DNA of 64,000 nucleotides from CALOFP01 sp942492635. Its GTDB lineage: Bacteria; UBP6; UBA1177; CALOFP01. The notes below the pieces were generated by a model, which made no database searches, was not told where the DNA came from, and saw only the letters and a list, made by a program, of their open reading frames with translations. The position numbers and the translations under genes are program-made. Of this stretch, positions 8,848-17,833 are shown one piece after another; within the stretch, counting starts at the first letter, position 1, and every line of letters starts with the position of its first letter. The stretch lies in the NCBI GenBank assembly GCA_942492635.1, contig CALOFP010000003.1, positions 1-64,000 of the forward strand. Direction: 5' to 3'.

Positions 8848-8948
8848 TTAATGATTCCGTAGAAAAAGTCGTCGCCAATTGTGAAATCGATCTCTTTCAG
8901 ATTTTCCGATTTCTCACTTGGGCATGACTTTATCAACAGAATCATTAA
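8848..8948. repeat. Dispersed palindromic element, short copy (copy 1)
   Basis: This 101-bp copy begins TTAATGATTCCGTAG and ends CAGAATCATTAA. Its 23-base ends are inverted repeats matching at 20 of 23 positions. Relative to the ~170-bp copies at 12836, 28848 and 29725 the middle is missing. The shared internal block around TCCGATTTCTCACTTG is retained. It fills most of the gap between the aminopeptidase and purine nucleoside phosphorylase genes. Confidence 0.8.
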
Positions 8949-9009
8949 TTTTGACATCAAAAAAGTAATCAACTAATATAAACCGGATTCAACTTTTTAG
9001 GGGGGTACC

Positions 9010-9858
9010 ATGAACTACGTTGAAAAGATTAAGGAAGCTGCCGCACACATCAACTATCTACTTGAGGAAAAGGGCCATGAAGGCGGAGAAATGGCGATTG
9101 TACTGGGTTCCGGACTGGGTCGGTTTGTCGACTCTGTCGAAAAGCTGATTGAGGTTCCCTATGAGGATATCCCCAACTTTCCGGTATCCACTGTTGTGGG
9201 CCACTCGGGCCGTCTCATACTTGCCAGGGAAAAGAATACAGGCAGGAACTTCTGGATCATGCAGGGAAGAGTTCACTACTACGAGGGATACACACTAGAG
9301 GAAGTTACATTCCCGATGCGACTTTTCGCCCTCATGGGACTCAAGAAACTCATCGTTACAAATGCCGCAGGCGGAGTTAACCGTTATTTCGATGCGGGCG
9401 AACTCATGATAATAAGAGATCACCTCAACTTCATGGGTGTAAATCCGCTGAGGGGAAAGAATCTCGACGAGTTCGGAACACGTTTTCCCGATATGTCCGA
9501 GCCCTACAGCAAGAACATGTCCTACATAATCAAGCAGACTGCGCTTTCACTCGGAGTCGATATGAAAGAGGGTATCTACTGTGCGGTAAGCGGACCGAGC
9601 TTCGAAACTCCTGCCGAGGTTCGTATGCTCGGAACACTCGGTGCCGACGCCGTGGGAATGTCCACAGTTCCCGAAGTAATCGTTGCACGTCACAGCGGAA
9701 TCGAGGTTGCAGGAATCTCCTTCATTTCCAACAAGGCTGCAGGACTCAGCCACGAGGAACTCACTCACGAGGAGGTTACCCGTAACGCACGTATGGTTGA
9801 GGAGGATTTCGCAAGACTTCTCAATGCAGTTACCGAAAGATTCCTGAGAGAAGCGTAA
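9010..9858 (+). CDS. punA: Purine nucleoside phosphorylase (trimeric type)
   Basis: This protein cleaves purine (deoxy)nucleosides with phosphate to free base and (deoxy)ribose-1-phosphate in the cytoplasm. Its 282 residues match the trimeric PNP family. Family motifs are present in order: VLGSGLG (phosphate loop), GHSGRL, QGRVHYYEGY, TNAAGGVN, SGPSFETPAEVRM and the base-contacting Asn in SFISNKAAG. GGGGGG precedes the ATG. The stop overlaps the start of the cytidine deaminase gene (TAATG), so the two are translationally coupled. This is the first gene of a salvage operon extending to about 12839. Confidence 0.92.
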   Translation: MNYVEKIKEAAAHINYLLEEKGHEGGEMAIVLGSGLGRFVDSVEKLIEVPYEDIPNFPVSTVVGHSGRLILAREKNTGRNFWIMQGRVHYYEGYTLEEVTFPMRLFALMGLKKLIVTNAAGGVNRYFDAGELMIIRDHLNFMGVNPLRGKNLDEFGTRFPDMSEPYSKNMSYIIKQTALSLGVDMKEGIYCAVSGPSFETPAEVRMLGTLGADAVGMSTVPEVIVARHSGIEVAGISFISNKAAGLSHEELTHEEVTRNARMVEEDFARLLNAVTERFLREA

Positions 9859-10256
9859 TGAATAAGGAAATTCGTGAAAGGGCCGTCAAGGCGGCCCTCG
9901 ATGTTATGAAGAATGCGCACGCTCCATACTCGAACTTCAGGGTAGGCGCGGCTCTCATAACAAAAGACGGTGAAATTTTTCCCGGTGTGAATGTTGAGAA
10001 CAGCTCATTCGGAGCTACGATATGCGCCGAGAGGACAGCTCTCGTTTCGGCGGTCGCCGCCGGCAAGAAGGATTTCGAAGCTATAGCGATAGCAAGCTGT
10101 CTCGATGGAAAGGCAGCCTATCCCTGCGGAATGTGCCGTCAGGTTCTTGCCGATTTCAATCCCGAAATGGAACTTCTTCTGGTAAATTCAGAAACAGGCG
10201 AAGTCGAAAAGAGCATGCCTCTCTCCGAGATTTTTCCAGGCGTTTTCGAGTTCTAA
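9858..10256 (+). CDS. cdd: Cytidine deaminase
   Basis: A 132-residue zinc hydrolase converting (deoxy)cytidine to (deoxy)uridine. The signature CAERTAL (zinc Cys and catalytic Glu) and the second zinc motif PCGMCRQVL are intact, and the N-terminal APYSNFRVGAAL motif is typical. Length equals that of the tetrameric Cdd type. It overlaps the upstream phosphorylase gene by one base and lies two bases before the amidohydrolase, so all three are probably one transcript. Confidence 0.94.
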   Translation: MNKEIRERAVKAALDVMKNAHAPYSNFRVGAALITKDGEIFPGVNVENSSFGATICAERTALVSAVAAGKKDFEAIAIASCLDGKAAYPCGMCRQVLADFNPEMELLLVNSETGEVEKSMPLSEIFPGVFEF

Positions 10257-10258
10257 AT

Positions 10259-11575
10259 ATGCTTCTTAGAAGATTTCATATACTTAATCCCACAGCCGAT
10301 AAATTTTCCTTTTTCAAGGCACATCTTCTTGTGAAGGATGGAATGATCGAGAAGATTTTTAAGGAGGATGAATCTCTGCCCTACGATCCCGATATTGTCG
10401 ACGGAAACTGGAGCAAAATGATCTTTCCCGGATTCATCCAGACTCACATCCATCTCTGCCAGACTGCCCACCGCAACCTTGCGGAAGAGATGCCGCTCAT
10501 CTCCTGGCTCAAGAAGGAGATCTGGCCCTACGAGGCATCCCTAGACCGGACGTCAATGGGAAAAACCGTATTGCTTTCCATAAAGGAGCTTGTTTCCAAC
10601 GGAACGACGGCGGTGCTGGACATGGGAACAGTTCATCAGCAGGACGTGCTTTTTGAGATAGCCGAACATGTCGGATTTCGCTACACAGGCGGCAAGGCGA
10701 TGATGGACCTGACGGATGACTGTCCCCAAAATCTCCGGGAAAAGACCCAGGATTCCATAGCGGAGAGTGTTCGCCTGATGGAGAAGTATCACGGAGCTGC
10801 GGAGGGTCTTCTTCACTACGCCTTCTGTCCGAGATTCCTGCTATCCTGCAGCGAAAACCTTCTTCGGGAGGTGAGGTCTCTCTCCGACAGACACAACATC
10901 CTGATTCACAGCCACGCCGCGGAACATCCCGGAGAGGTTGAAATCATCCGTCAGAAGACCGGAATGGGAAATATCGCCTACCTTCACGAAATCGGCGCAC
11001 TCAATGAAAAGAGTGTTTTTGCCCACATGATCCATCTCGATGACGATGAGAAGAGGGTCGTACGGGATCTCGGTATTTCAATAATCCACTGTCCGTCGAC
11101 GAATCTGAAACTCGGAAGCGGAATCGCCCCGATCGAGGAGTATCTTAAGATGGGTGTCAAAGTCGGGCTCGGTGCCGACGGAGCGCCCTGCAACAACGCG
11201 CTGTCGCCATTTTTCGAGATGAAGCTCGCCTCACTGATCCAGAAAGGAATTCATCACAATCCGGAAGCCATGCCGCCTGAGAAGGTTCTTTCGCTTCTCA
11301 CGACCGGCGGAGCGAAGATTCTCGGGCAGGATCGGAAAATCGGATCAATCGAAGCCGGAAAGGACGCCGATCTTGTTATTCTTGACATGGACACACCTCA
11401 AACCTATAACTATGAGCGGAATCCCGCTGCAGCCCTCGTTTTCGGGGCAGACGGCAGGAATGTTTACGCAACCATGGTTCGAGGCCGTTTCCTTTTCCGG
11501 GAGGGCAAATTTTCAGATGAAATTGAGGAACTTGACAGATACTTCAACGATACGGAATACCATTCTGCAATCTAA
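10259..11575 (+). CDS. Amidohydrolase, MtaD/TrzA-like nucleoside or purine deaminase
   Basis: The 438-residue protein has the metal-dependent amidohydrolase architecture. Metal ligands are HxH in PGFIQTHIHLCQ, His in HSHAAEH, and Asp in LGADGAPCNN; the CPSTNLKLGSG motif is typical of the methylthioadenosine/S-adenosylhomocysteine/5'-deoxyadenosine deaminase group. Substrate is not determined, but the neighbours (nucleoside phosphorylase, cytidine deaminase) support a nucleoside. The frame is open to 10022, but that part overlaps cytidine deaminase; the start chosen is ATG 10259, three bases after the cdd stop. No good ribosome-binding site is seen, consistent with coupling. Guanine deaminase is the main alternative. 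Confidence 0.82.
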   Translation: MLLRRFHILNPTADKFSFFKAHLLVKDGMIEKIFKEDESLPYDPDIVDGNWSKMIFPGFIQTHIHLCQTAHRNLAEEMPLISWLKKEIWPYEASLDRTSMGKTVLLSIKELVSNGTTAVLDMGTVHQQDVLFEIAEHVGFRYTGGKAMMDLTDDCPQNLREKTQDSIAESVRLMEKYHGAAEGLLHYAFCPRFLLSCSENLLREVRSLSDRHNILIHSHAAEHPGEVEIIRQKTGMGNIAYLHEIGALNEKSVFAHMIHLDDDEKRVVRDLGISIIHCPSTNLKLGSGIAPIEEYLKMGVKVGLGADGAPCNNALSPFFEMKLASLIQKGIHHNPEAMPPEKVLSLLTTGGAKILGQDRKIGSIEAGKDADLVILDMDTPQTYNYERNPAAALVFGADGRNVYATMVRGRFLFREGKFSDEIEELDRYFNDTEYHSAI

Positions 11576-12839
11576 AAAAATTCTATTCATAAATCCGCCG
11601 GTAGAAGATTTTACAGCATACAATCTCTGGGCCGCTCCGCTGGGACTATTCCGAATTCTCGGAAACATGCGTGAGCGGGGAAAAGATGTAACATATCTGG
11701 ATTTTCTCGACGGATCCTTTCTTGACGAGCGGGACGGAACGCCGCCCAAATTCCGAAAGGACGGAAGGCACAGCTACTGGAGACGGGAGGTGGAAAAACC
11801 GGAGGAAATCTCCTTCGCAACAAGAAAGTTTTTCAGGTTCGGAGCATCCGATGAGACGATGAGAAGCAGGCTTTCGGAGCTCGAACGTCCCGACGTCGTA
11901 CTCATCTCATCGGGAATGACCTACTGGTACCGCAGTGTCCTGTTAACAGCCCGGATTGTGGGAGAAATTTTCGGTGACGTTCCCATAATGACCGGAGGAA
12001 TCGCTTCCACACTGATTCCGGAATCATTTCGGAAAGAAGGAATCTTTCCATGGGTCGGCCCCTTCGAACACACGTCGGAGCACATCAGTTTTTCTCCGGA
12101 ACTGAACGAACTCACATTTTTTCCGGCAAACCTTATCCAGGGTTGCTACATGAAGTGCAGCTACTGTTCATCCAGACTCTTCTATCCCAAGGTGACTATT
12201 TTCGATGTGAAGAGTCAGGCCGAATCGGTAAACCGGTGGAAGCAGGAGACGGGAAAGAGCGATGTAGCCTTTTACGATGACGCTCTTCTCTGCGCAAAGG
12301 GAAAAATTCTCAGGGAGTTCCTATCCGTTGCCGACAGATCGCTCCGTTTTCACACGCCTAACGGTTTACATCTGAGGGAAGTGGACGAAGCCCTTGCCGA
12401 TCTTCTTCTCGAAAGAAACTTCAAGGAGCTTCGGTTCGGTTTCGAAACGATAAAAAATCGGTACGACTCAAAAAGCTCCACAGATGAACTTTTCAAAACG
12501 CTTGAGATTCTCCAAAAGGCAGGATACGACAGAAGAAAACTGGGGGTTTATCTGCTCTGCGGACTTCCCGGACAGGATCCCGAGGAGGTCGAACTCACAA
12601 TAGAAACCGTTGTCGAAGCGGGAGGAAGACCGTACCTTTCCGAATTCTCACCAGTTCCCGGAACTCCACTCTACCATCCTCATCTTGAAGAGTCCCTTCA
12701 CGATTTCGACAGCGAACCTCTTCTTCAGAACAACACACTTTCATCATACCGTTCACCTGTATTCACGGGCGATGCCATGGACCGCTTGAGGTCCAAACTC
12801 TCCTCGGTTTACCGTGATCAGGATAGAAAGAGTGATTAA
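11517..12839 (+). CDS. Radical SAM protein with cobalamin-binding-like N-terminus
   Basis: The protein (about 440 residues) carries the radical SAM cluster motif CYMKCSYC (CxxxCxxC) near residue 210. The first ~130 residues (KKILFINPPVED..., PLGLFRILGNMRERG) look like the Rossmann-like N-terminal domain of B12-type radical SAM proteins, but no DxHxxG lower-ligand motif was found, so cobalamin binding is uncertain. The start at ATG 11517 overlaps the amidohydrolase by 59 bases and has GGGAGG about ten bases upstream. Being fourth in a nucleoside-salvage operon, it releases 5'-deoxyadenosine that the upstream amidohydrolase might consume; this link is inference. Its stop codon lies inside dispersed element copy 2. 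Confidence 0.78.
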   Translation: MKLRNLTDTSTIRNTILQSKKILFINPPVEDFTAYNLWAAPLGLFRILGNMRERGKDVTYLDFLDGSFLDERDGTPPKFRKDGRHSYWRREVEKPEEISFATRKFFRFGASDETMRSRLSELERPDVVLISSGMTYWYRSVLLTARIVGEIFGDVPIMTGGIASTLIPESFRKEGIFPWVGPFEHTSEHISFSPELNELTFFPANLIQGCYMKCSYCSSRLFYPKVTIFDVKSQAESVNRWKQETGKSDVAFYDDALLCAKGKILREFLSVADRSLRFHTPNGLHLREVDEALADLLLERNFKELRFGFETIKNRYDSKSSTDELFKTLEILQKAGYDRRKLGVYLLCGLPGQDPEEVELTIETVVEAGGRPYLSEFSPVPGTPLYHPHLEESLHDFDSEPLLQNNTLSSYRSPVFTGDAMDRLRSKLSSVYRDQDRKSD

Positions 12840-13005
12840 TAATTTCGTTGAGAAAGTCATCACTTGTTACGAAATCGGTTTGATCGGTGTTAAATCGTTT
12901 TAAATTCATCGCAATAACTACGGTTGTTGCTCAAAATTGAAAACAGTTTTCTCTTCGAACCTCCGATTTTTCACTTGAGCACGACTTTATCAACGCAATC
13001 ATTAA
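12836..13005. repeat. Dispersed palindromic element, full-length copy 2
   Basis: This 170-bp copy begins TTAATAATTTCGTTGAG and ends CAACGCAATCATTAA. Its ends are 23-base inverted repeats (20 of 23 match). Blocks shared with the other full copies are TTACGAAATCGG, AAATTCATCGCAATA, CTCAAAATTGAAAAC and CACTTGAGC. The left end supplies the stop codon of the radical SAM gene. Confidence 0.82.
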
Positions 13006-13073
13006 AAAATCTATACAACCATAGAATAAACTGGTATTATTTTTCGAAATATGGCTTTCTGAGAAGGAGAAGT

Positions 13074-15854
13074 ATGGTTTTTGCGATCATTTCCATAGCC
13101 GTAAATGTGATACTTGTCGTTGTCGGGATTGTCTCCGTGCGAGAACGCAACAGGTATCGGAAAAGATTCAGGGAGCTCAGTCACTACTACGAGTCCCTGG
13201 TTGAAAAATCACCGTCCGCCATAATAATTCATAAAGATTTCAAGATGCTCTATTCGAACAGACGCGGTGTCAGGCTTCTCGGAGCCTTGACTTTTTCAGA
13301 TATTGAGGGGGCACAGCTGAGCGATTTCATCGACGGAAACTTTGAAAATGCATTCAGGGTATGCCACACACAGAGCAACTCGCTGGTTGAGATATGCGAA
13401 GAGAAGATCAACACCCTCGACGGTGAGGAGAAGTACGTTGAGATCTACGAAATTCCGATAACCTTCAGGGAGGAACTCTCATACTTCGCCATCATCCGTG
13501 ACATCACAGAGCGGAAGAAGGTTGAGGAGGAGCTCAAAAGCAAGGAACAGGATTTTCGGCTTCTGGCAACAAGCCTTCCCATCGGTGTTTTCAGGATGGA
13601 TATATTCAACGATCTCACCTATACAAACACAAGATTTCTTGAGATTCTCGGTCTCAGCTACGAGGACAGTTTCGTTGTCGATTGGATTTCAAGAATTCAT
13701 CCGGACGATCGAAAATCGCTTCTCGCCGGAATCGACGACGCCAAGATAAAATTCAAGGATTTCGCCAGAGATTTCAGAGTAATCGGAAAAGACGGCAAGG
13801 AGGTTCTCTGGGCCTATCTTCGGTTATCGACAACTATTTCCGACGATGAGATAAATTACCTCGGAACTTTGGAAGATATTACTGAGAGAAAAAAGGCCGA
13901 AGCTGAACTTTGGGACGCAAAGAGAAGGGCCGAGGATGCAACCCTCGCAAAAAGCCGTTTTCTGGCGAGCATGTCACATGAGATCAGGACGCCCATGAAT
14001 GCCGTTATCGGAATGACCGGACTTCTCGCAGATACGAAACTGGAGCCAGAACAGCGTGAGTATCTTGAAATAGTTCGTTCTTCAGGAGAGACACTCTTGG
14101 GAATCATCAACGACATCCTGGACTTTTCGAAAATCGAGGCTGGGAAGATGGAGTTGGAGATGATCGATTTCAACCTGAAGAATTCAATCGAGGAAGTCGG
14201 GGACATTCTTGCATCCAAGGCTCAGTCAAAGGGACTCGAAATGCCCATACTCATCTCCCACAACATTCCGGAATATGTGAAGGGAGACCCCGTAAAACTT
14301 CGGCAGGTTCTAATCAATCTCGCAAACAACGCAATAAAGTTTACGGAGAAGGGAGAAGTAGTCGTGAAGGCCGAACTTCTTTCGATGGATGAAAATATAG
14401 AAGTCGGATTCTCCGTAACCGATACCGGAATAGGTATTCCTCCCGAAAAAATCAGGGATCTTTTCACCTCTTTTACGCAGGTGGACGCTTCAACGACCAG
14501 AAAATACGGGGGAACAGGGCTCGGACTTGCAATCAGCCAGAAGCTTGTCGAGATGATGGGCGGAAAAATATCAGTAGAAAGCGAGCAGGACGAAGGATCC
14601 ACATTCTCCTTCACCGCAGTTTTTGAAAAACCGGCCAGGGAGTGGGTTAAGAAGAGATATCGACTTGAATCGATCCAGGGAAAGAGAGTCCTCATTGTCG
14701 AAAAGAACATGAACAACAGATACGTTCTCAAGGAACAGCTCAGGCTGTGGGGTGCCGAACCCGTTGAGGCGACCGACTACGAGGAGGCTCTCCGCGTACT
14801 TAACGATCTTTTTGAAGATGGAAAGCCGGTTGACGTGGCTCTCATCGATCATCAGAGCGGCGGGTACAACTCGGAAGATTTTGCAAAAACCGTTACGGAA
14901 GACAAGAGATTCACAGAAACCCGTCTTGTGCTTCTCACAGATATGCCCAACCGCGGAGATGCCAAAAGGATGACCGGCGCCGGCTACCGCGCCTACCTTA
15001 CAAAACCGGTGAAGGAGCGTTACCTCTACAAATGTCTCTCGATGGTTCTCGGGTCTCACGGCGAAGCAGAGAAGGCTGCAGAAGAGGCAGGAATTCTAAC
15101 CAAGCACCGAATAAAGGAGGTCGAGCGTGACATGTTCAGAATCCTTCTTGTGGAGGACAACATGATAAATCAGAAAGTTGCCGTTCGGATGCTCCAGAAA
15201 CTCGGATATACATGCGACATCGCAAAGAACGGAAAAGAAGCCGTGGAAGCTGTTACAGAGAAGGGATACGATCTTCTGTTCATGGACTGTCAGATGCCCG
15301 TCATGGACGGATTCGAAGCAACTCGGGCAATTCGGAAACTTGAAGAAGTCGGAGATGTTCCCATAGTCGCAATGACAGCCAACGTTATGAAAGGGGACAG
15401 GGAACTCTGTATCGAATCCGGAATGAACGACTATATTTCCAAACCAATAACCCTCGAGTCAATCAAACTTGTTCTCGAAAGATTCATGAAAGGTGCCGGG
15501 GATAGAACCGAAGATGTAGTCGTGGACATGGAAAGAATCCGGCACGCAGCCGAAGGCGACACCGAATTCGCAAGGGAACTTTCCATGATGTTCGTAGAGG
15601 ACACCGAGCGAAGACTTCACACAATATCCGAACTTCTTTCCGAAAAAGGGGATATCCGTTCAATAATACGGGAAGCGCACACAATTAAAGGAAGCAGTGC
15701 CAACGTCGGAGCCGAAACACTCCGTGAAACAGCCCGGAAAATGGAAAAAGCCGCGGAGGAAGAGGATCTTCAGCGAGTATCCGAACTGCTTATCTTTGCC
15801 GGCAAGCAGTTCGACGACGTAAAAGAGTTCTTCAAAAACGCATTCAGCGAATAG
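13074..15854 (+). CDS. Hybrid sensor histidine kinase with PAS, receiver and Hpt domains
   Basis: A 926-residue membrane sensor. One N-terminal transmembrane segment (residues 2-21) is followed by two PAS/PAC domains (about 45-160 and 165-285), a HisKA domain (phospho-acceptor His302 in SMSHEIRTPMN), and an HATPase domain with DTGIGIP and GGTGLGL. Next come a degenerate receiver (about 540-660), a second receiver (Asp738 in FMDCQMPVMDG, Lys in YISKP) and an Hpt domain (His869 in HTIKGSSANVG). This is a complete multistep phosphorelay in one chain, lacking an output domain. The start at 13074 is fixed by AGAAGGAGAAG; the open frame upstream runs into dispersed element copy 2. The signal sensed is unknown. 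Confidence 0.92.
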   Translation: MVFAIISIAVNVILVVVGIVSVRERNRYRKRFRELSHYYESLVEKSPSAIIIHKDFKMLYSNRRGVRLLGALTFSDIEGAQLSDFIDGNFENAFRVCHTQSNSLVEICEEKINTLDGEEKYVEIYEIPITFREELSYFAIIRDITERKKVEEELKSKEQDFRLLATSLPIGVFRMDIFNDLTYTNTRFLEILGLSYEDSFVVDWISRIHPDDRKSLLAGIDDAKIKFKDFARDFRVIGKDGKEVLWAYLRLSTTISDDEINYLGTLEDITERKKAEAELWDAKRRAEDATLAKSRFLASMSHEIRTPMNAVIGMTGLLADTKLEPEQREYLEIVRSSGETLLGIINDILDFSKIEAGKMELEMIDFNLKNSIEEVGDILASKAQSKGLEMPILISHNIPEYVKGDPVKLRQVLINLANNAIKFTEKGEVVVKAELLSMDENIEVGFSVTDTGIGIPPEKIRDLFTSFTQVDASTTRKYGGTGLGLAISQKLVEMMGGKISVESEQDEGSTFSFTAVFEKPAREWVKKRYRLESIQGKRVLIVEKNMNNRYVLKEQLRLWGAEPVEATDYEEALRVLNDLFEDGKPVDVALIDHQSGGYNSEDFAKTVTEDKRFTETRLVLLTDMPNRGDAKRMTGAGYRAYLTKPVKERYLYKCLSMVLGSHGEAEKAAEEAGILTKHRIKEVERDMFRILLVEDNMINQKVAVRMLQKLGYTCDIAKNGKEAVEAVTEKGYDLLFMDCQMPVMDGFEATRAIRKLEEVGDVPIVAMTANVMKGDRELCIESGMNDYISKPITLESIKLVLERFMKGAGDRTEDVVVDMERIRHAAEGDTEFARELSMMFVEDTERRLHTISELLSEKGDIRSIIREAHTIKGSSANVGAETLRETARKMEKAAEEEDLQRVSELLIFAGKQFDDVKEFFKNAFSE

Positions 15855-16223
15855 ACAATTTTCAGCAGTGATGAGGAGCATGCTGTCTCGGTGATGATTG
15901 GTCTGTAGGCCTCAAAATATATTCTATCTCTCCAGTTGATGGGATTATGCTGTGAAAAGTTTGAAGACAAATGGTTTAATGCTGTTTAACTTCTGAATTT
16001 GAGTCCAATGTCTAGTTAAATAAATCAAGATGAGCTTCATTAGATTAATCTCAAGCTCAATGTTTTGTCCTTGTGAAAGACAAACGGCTATCTTGAGAGA
16101 TCCATTTCTCAAAGCTTCTTGATGTTGTATGTGAAGTATATTTTGAATAGTGCAACCTTTCGGTTAATCTCGAGTGAAATTCAAATAGAGACTAAAAAAG
16201 GGAATCGTGTTCTCAAAAAATTG
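15855..16223. other. Intergenic region without recognised gene
   Basis: This AT-rich gap lies between the hybrid kinase and the minus-strand TRL-like lipoprotein. It contains small inverted repeats, for example TGAGCTT (16031-16037) with AAGCTCA (16053-16059), and TTTGTC...GACAAA just after. No coding frame with a plausible start site was convincing. The hairpins may end the kinase transcript. Confidence 0.4.
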
Positions 16224-16247
16224 AAAAAAAAAGGGAGATTACTCTCC
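16224..16247 (-). terminator. Intrinsic terminator overlapping the stop codon of the TRL-like gene
   Basis: On the minus strand GGAGA-GTAA-TCTCC forms a short stem followed by a run of nine T. The stop codon TAA (16241-16239) lies in the loop, so the terminator begins within the coding region. Arms are short but the T-run is strong. Confidence 0.6.
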
Positions 16248-16556
16248 GTAAACCTTAACCTTGTATGTGGCGTAGAAACCAAGAATGCTGAAAGAATCGT
16301 AGTCAACGTGGTGAACTTTTGTGATTCCTGCAGACTTAGCAGCAGCTTCGATGCTGCAGTCACCGGAAGCAATCCAACCAAGGATTGACTTACAAGTAGC
16401 TTCACCAACCTTGGAAGCGCCTTCAGCAGCTGTAGCGCTGTGAGCAGCAGAAACCTTTGTGTAGATGAAACCGGTTACTGGAGATTTTGTTCCAGCACAG
16501 CTTGTCATAAAAAAGATAGCTATAAGAAGAAGTAATGTTTTTGCAAATTTACGCAT
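16239..16556 (-). CDS. TRL-like family small lipoprotein
   Basis: A 105-residue exported protein. The signal peptide ends in the lipobox FMTSC (Cys20) and the mature part contains the TRL-like core: GFIYTKVSAAHSAT, a Cys pair around GEATCKSILGWIASGDCSIEAAAKSAG, and the terminal VDYDSFSILGFYATYKVKVYG. Members occur in spirochaetes and other Gram-negatives with no established function. The start is fixed by GGAGG seven bases upstream; an upstream in-frame extension to 16610 lacks a ribosome-binding site. Confidence 0.78.
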   Translation of the reverse strand: MRKFAKTLLLLIAIFFMTSCAGTKSPVTGFIYTKVSAAHSATAAEGASKVGEATCKSILGWIASGDCSIEAAAKSAGITKVHHVDYDSFSILGFYATYKVKVYGE

Positions 16557-16711
16557 AAAATCCTCCAAAAATGATACGAACACGAATCCCGAGGTATTAA
16601 TTACACTCAAAGTTATGTGAAGTCAAGTTAAAATGGGCCCAGTTGTTATTTTATTTGCATTGAGAGTCAATTTAATTATTAATACTGAAGTGATATTTAT
16701 GGGAGAAAATT

Positions 16712-17761
16712 ATGCTGCGATTTATTATTGGGTCTTTCTTGATTTTGTTTTCATGTTTAAGTTGTTCTACTTTTCACACTGCTGCGCAGAAGGGCGCTAA
16801 AAATGATTTGAGAGAGTTTATAAAAGAGTCTGATGACGTTGATTTGCGCGACGAGAAACTGATGACTCCGATGATGCATGCCGCAATGAAAGGTAATATG
16901 GAGGCGATGCGAATACTCTATGAGGAGGGGGCGGATATAAAGAATACCGACGCCTTTGGCTACAGTGCTTTAAGTCACGCCGTTGTGAACAACAGATTTA
17001 AGGCGGCCGAACTCCTAATTGGTTGGGGGGCCGATGTGAAAAGGGAGATCGGACCGATGCTTGAAAGTTGCTTCAAGGGACGAATTGATATGGTGAAGTT
17101 GCTTCTGAAATCAGGTTTCGATGTTAACAGAGGTGCAAAATACGGAAAAACTCCGCTCATGGATGCAGCATATGGCGGGCAGCTGGAACTGGCTAAAATG
17201 CTTCTTAATAGGGGCGCAAGTCCCATTTCAGTGGATGAAAAGGGATGGTCGCCCCTCACCTACGCTTTGTTGGCGAACAATAAATCCATTGTCAAGCTGC
17301 TACTTGAAAAGGGTTCGGATAGTGATAGAACCGACTCAAAAGGGAAGAGTCCCATTCACTATGCTGTTCAGAGCGGTGACTACGGAATTTTTTCCCTTGT
17401 GGTTGAATACGGAGCCGACATTCACAGGAAGACAGCCCTTAAAAAAACACCTCTCATGTTTGCTGCATATGCCGGAGAAATCGAAATGGTGAGGCTCCTT
17501 CTTTTAAACGGAGCCGATCCCAACGAAAGGGATGAAAAGGGCAGAACAGTTCTTATGGATTCCATATTCAGTGAAAATGTAGCAGTAATAGATCTTCTTA
17601 TCGAAAACGGAGCCGACATTGCTGCAAAACTGCCTAACGGAATGGATGTGGTTTCTCTTGCAAGATCTCTGGAACTGGAGGAGATGGCGTCACACCTTGC
17701 TGTGATCAAACGGAAGTTGGTGAAAGGTGGAAGGAAAAAAGAGTCCAAAATTTCGAACTGA
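16712..17761 (+). CDS. Ankyrin-repeat lipoprotein
   Basis: A 349-residue protein with a signal peptide ending in the lipobox SCLSC and then eight or so ankyrin repeats of 33 residues (for example GYSALSHAVVNNRFKAAELL and TPLMFAAYAGEIEMVRLLL). Each repeat ends with the N/DGADxx turn. These repeats usually mediate protein-protein contacts. Its position in the periplasm or at the inner face of the outer membrane is expected from the lipobox (residue +2 is Ser). A GGGAGAA site precedes the start. Target partner is unknown. Confidence 0.85.
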   Translation: MLRFIIGSFLILFSCLSCSTFHTAAQKGAKNDLREFIKESDDVDLRDEKLMTPMMHAAMKGNMEAMRILYEEGADIKNTDAFGYSALSHAVVNNRFKAAELLIGWGADVKREIGPMLESCFKGRIDMVKLLLKSGFDVNRGAKYGKTPLMDAAYGGQLELAKMLLNRGASPISVDEKGWSPLTYALLANNKSIVKLLLEKGSDSDRTDSKGKSPIHYAVQSGDYGIFSLVVEYGADIHRKTALKKTPLMFAAYAGEIEMVRLLLLNGADPNERDEKGRTVLMDSIFSENVAVIDLLIENGADIAAKLPNGMDVVSLARSLELEEMASHLAVIKRKLVKGGRKKESKISN

Positions 17762-17833
17762 GGTCATCGGAATAATTTCTATTCAATATTGAGCATTTCG
17801 GAGATGCCTCATAATTTGCGATAAAGCATATTG

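Noticed and set aside
10022..10258. N-terminal extension of the amidohydrolase frame
   Set aside because: It is read out of frame through cytidine deaminase and gives Arg/Ser-rich sequence unlike the family.
11373..11516. Upstream extension of the radical SAM frame
   Set aside because: It lies wholly within the amidohydrolase gene; the ATG at 11517 has a ribosome-binding site.
12924..13073. Upstream extension of the hybrid kinase frame
   Set aside because: It runs into dispersed element copy 2; the ATG at 13074 has a strong ribosome-binding site and begins the membrane segment.
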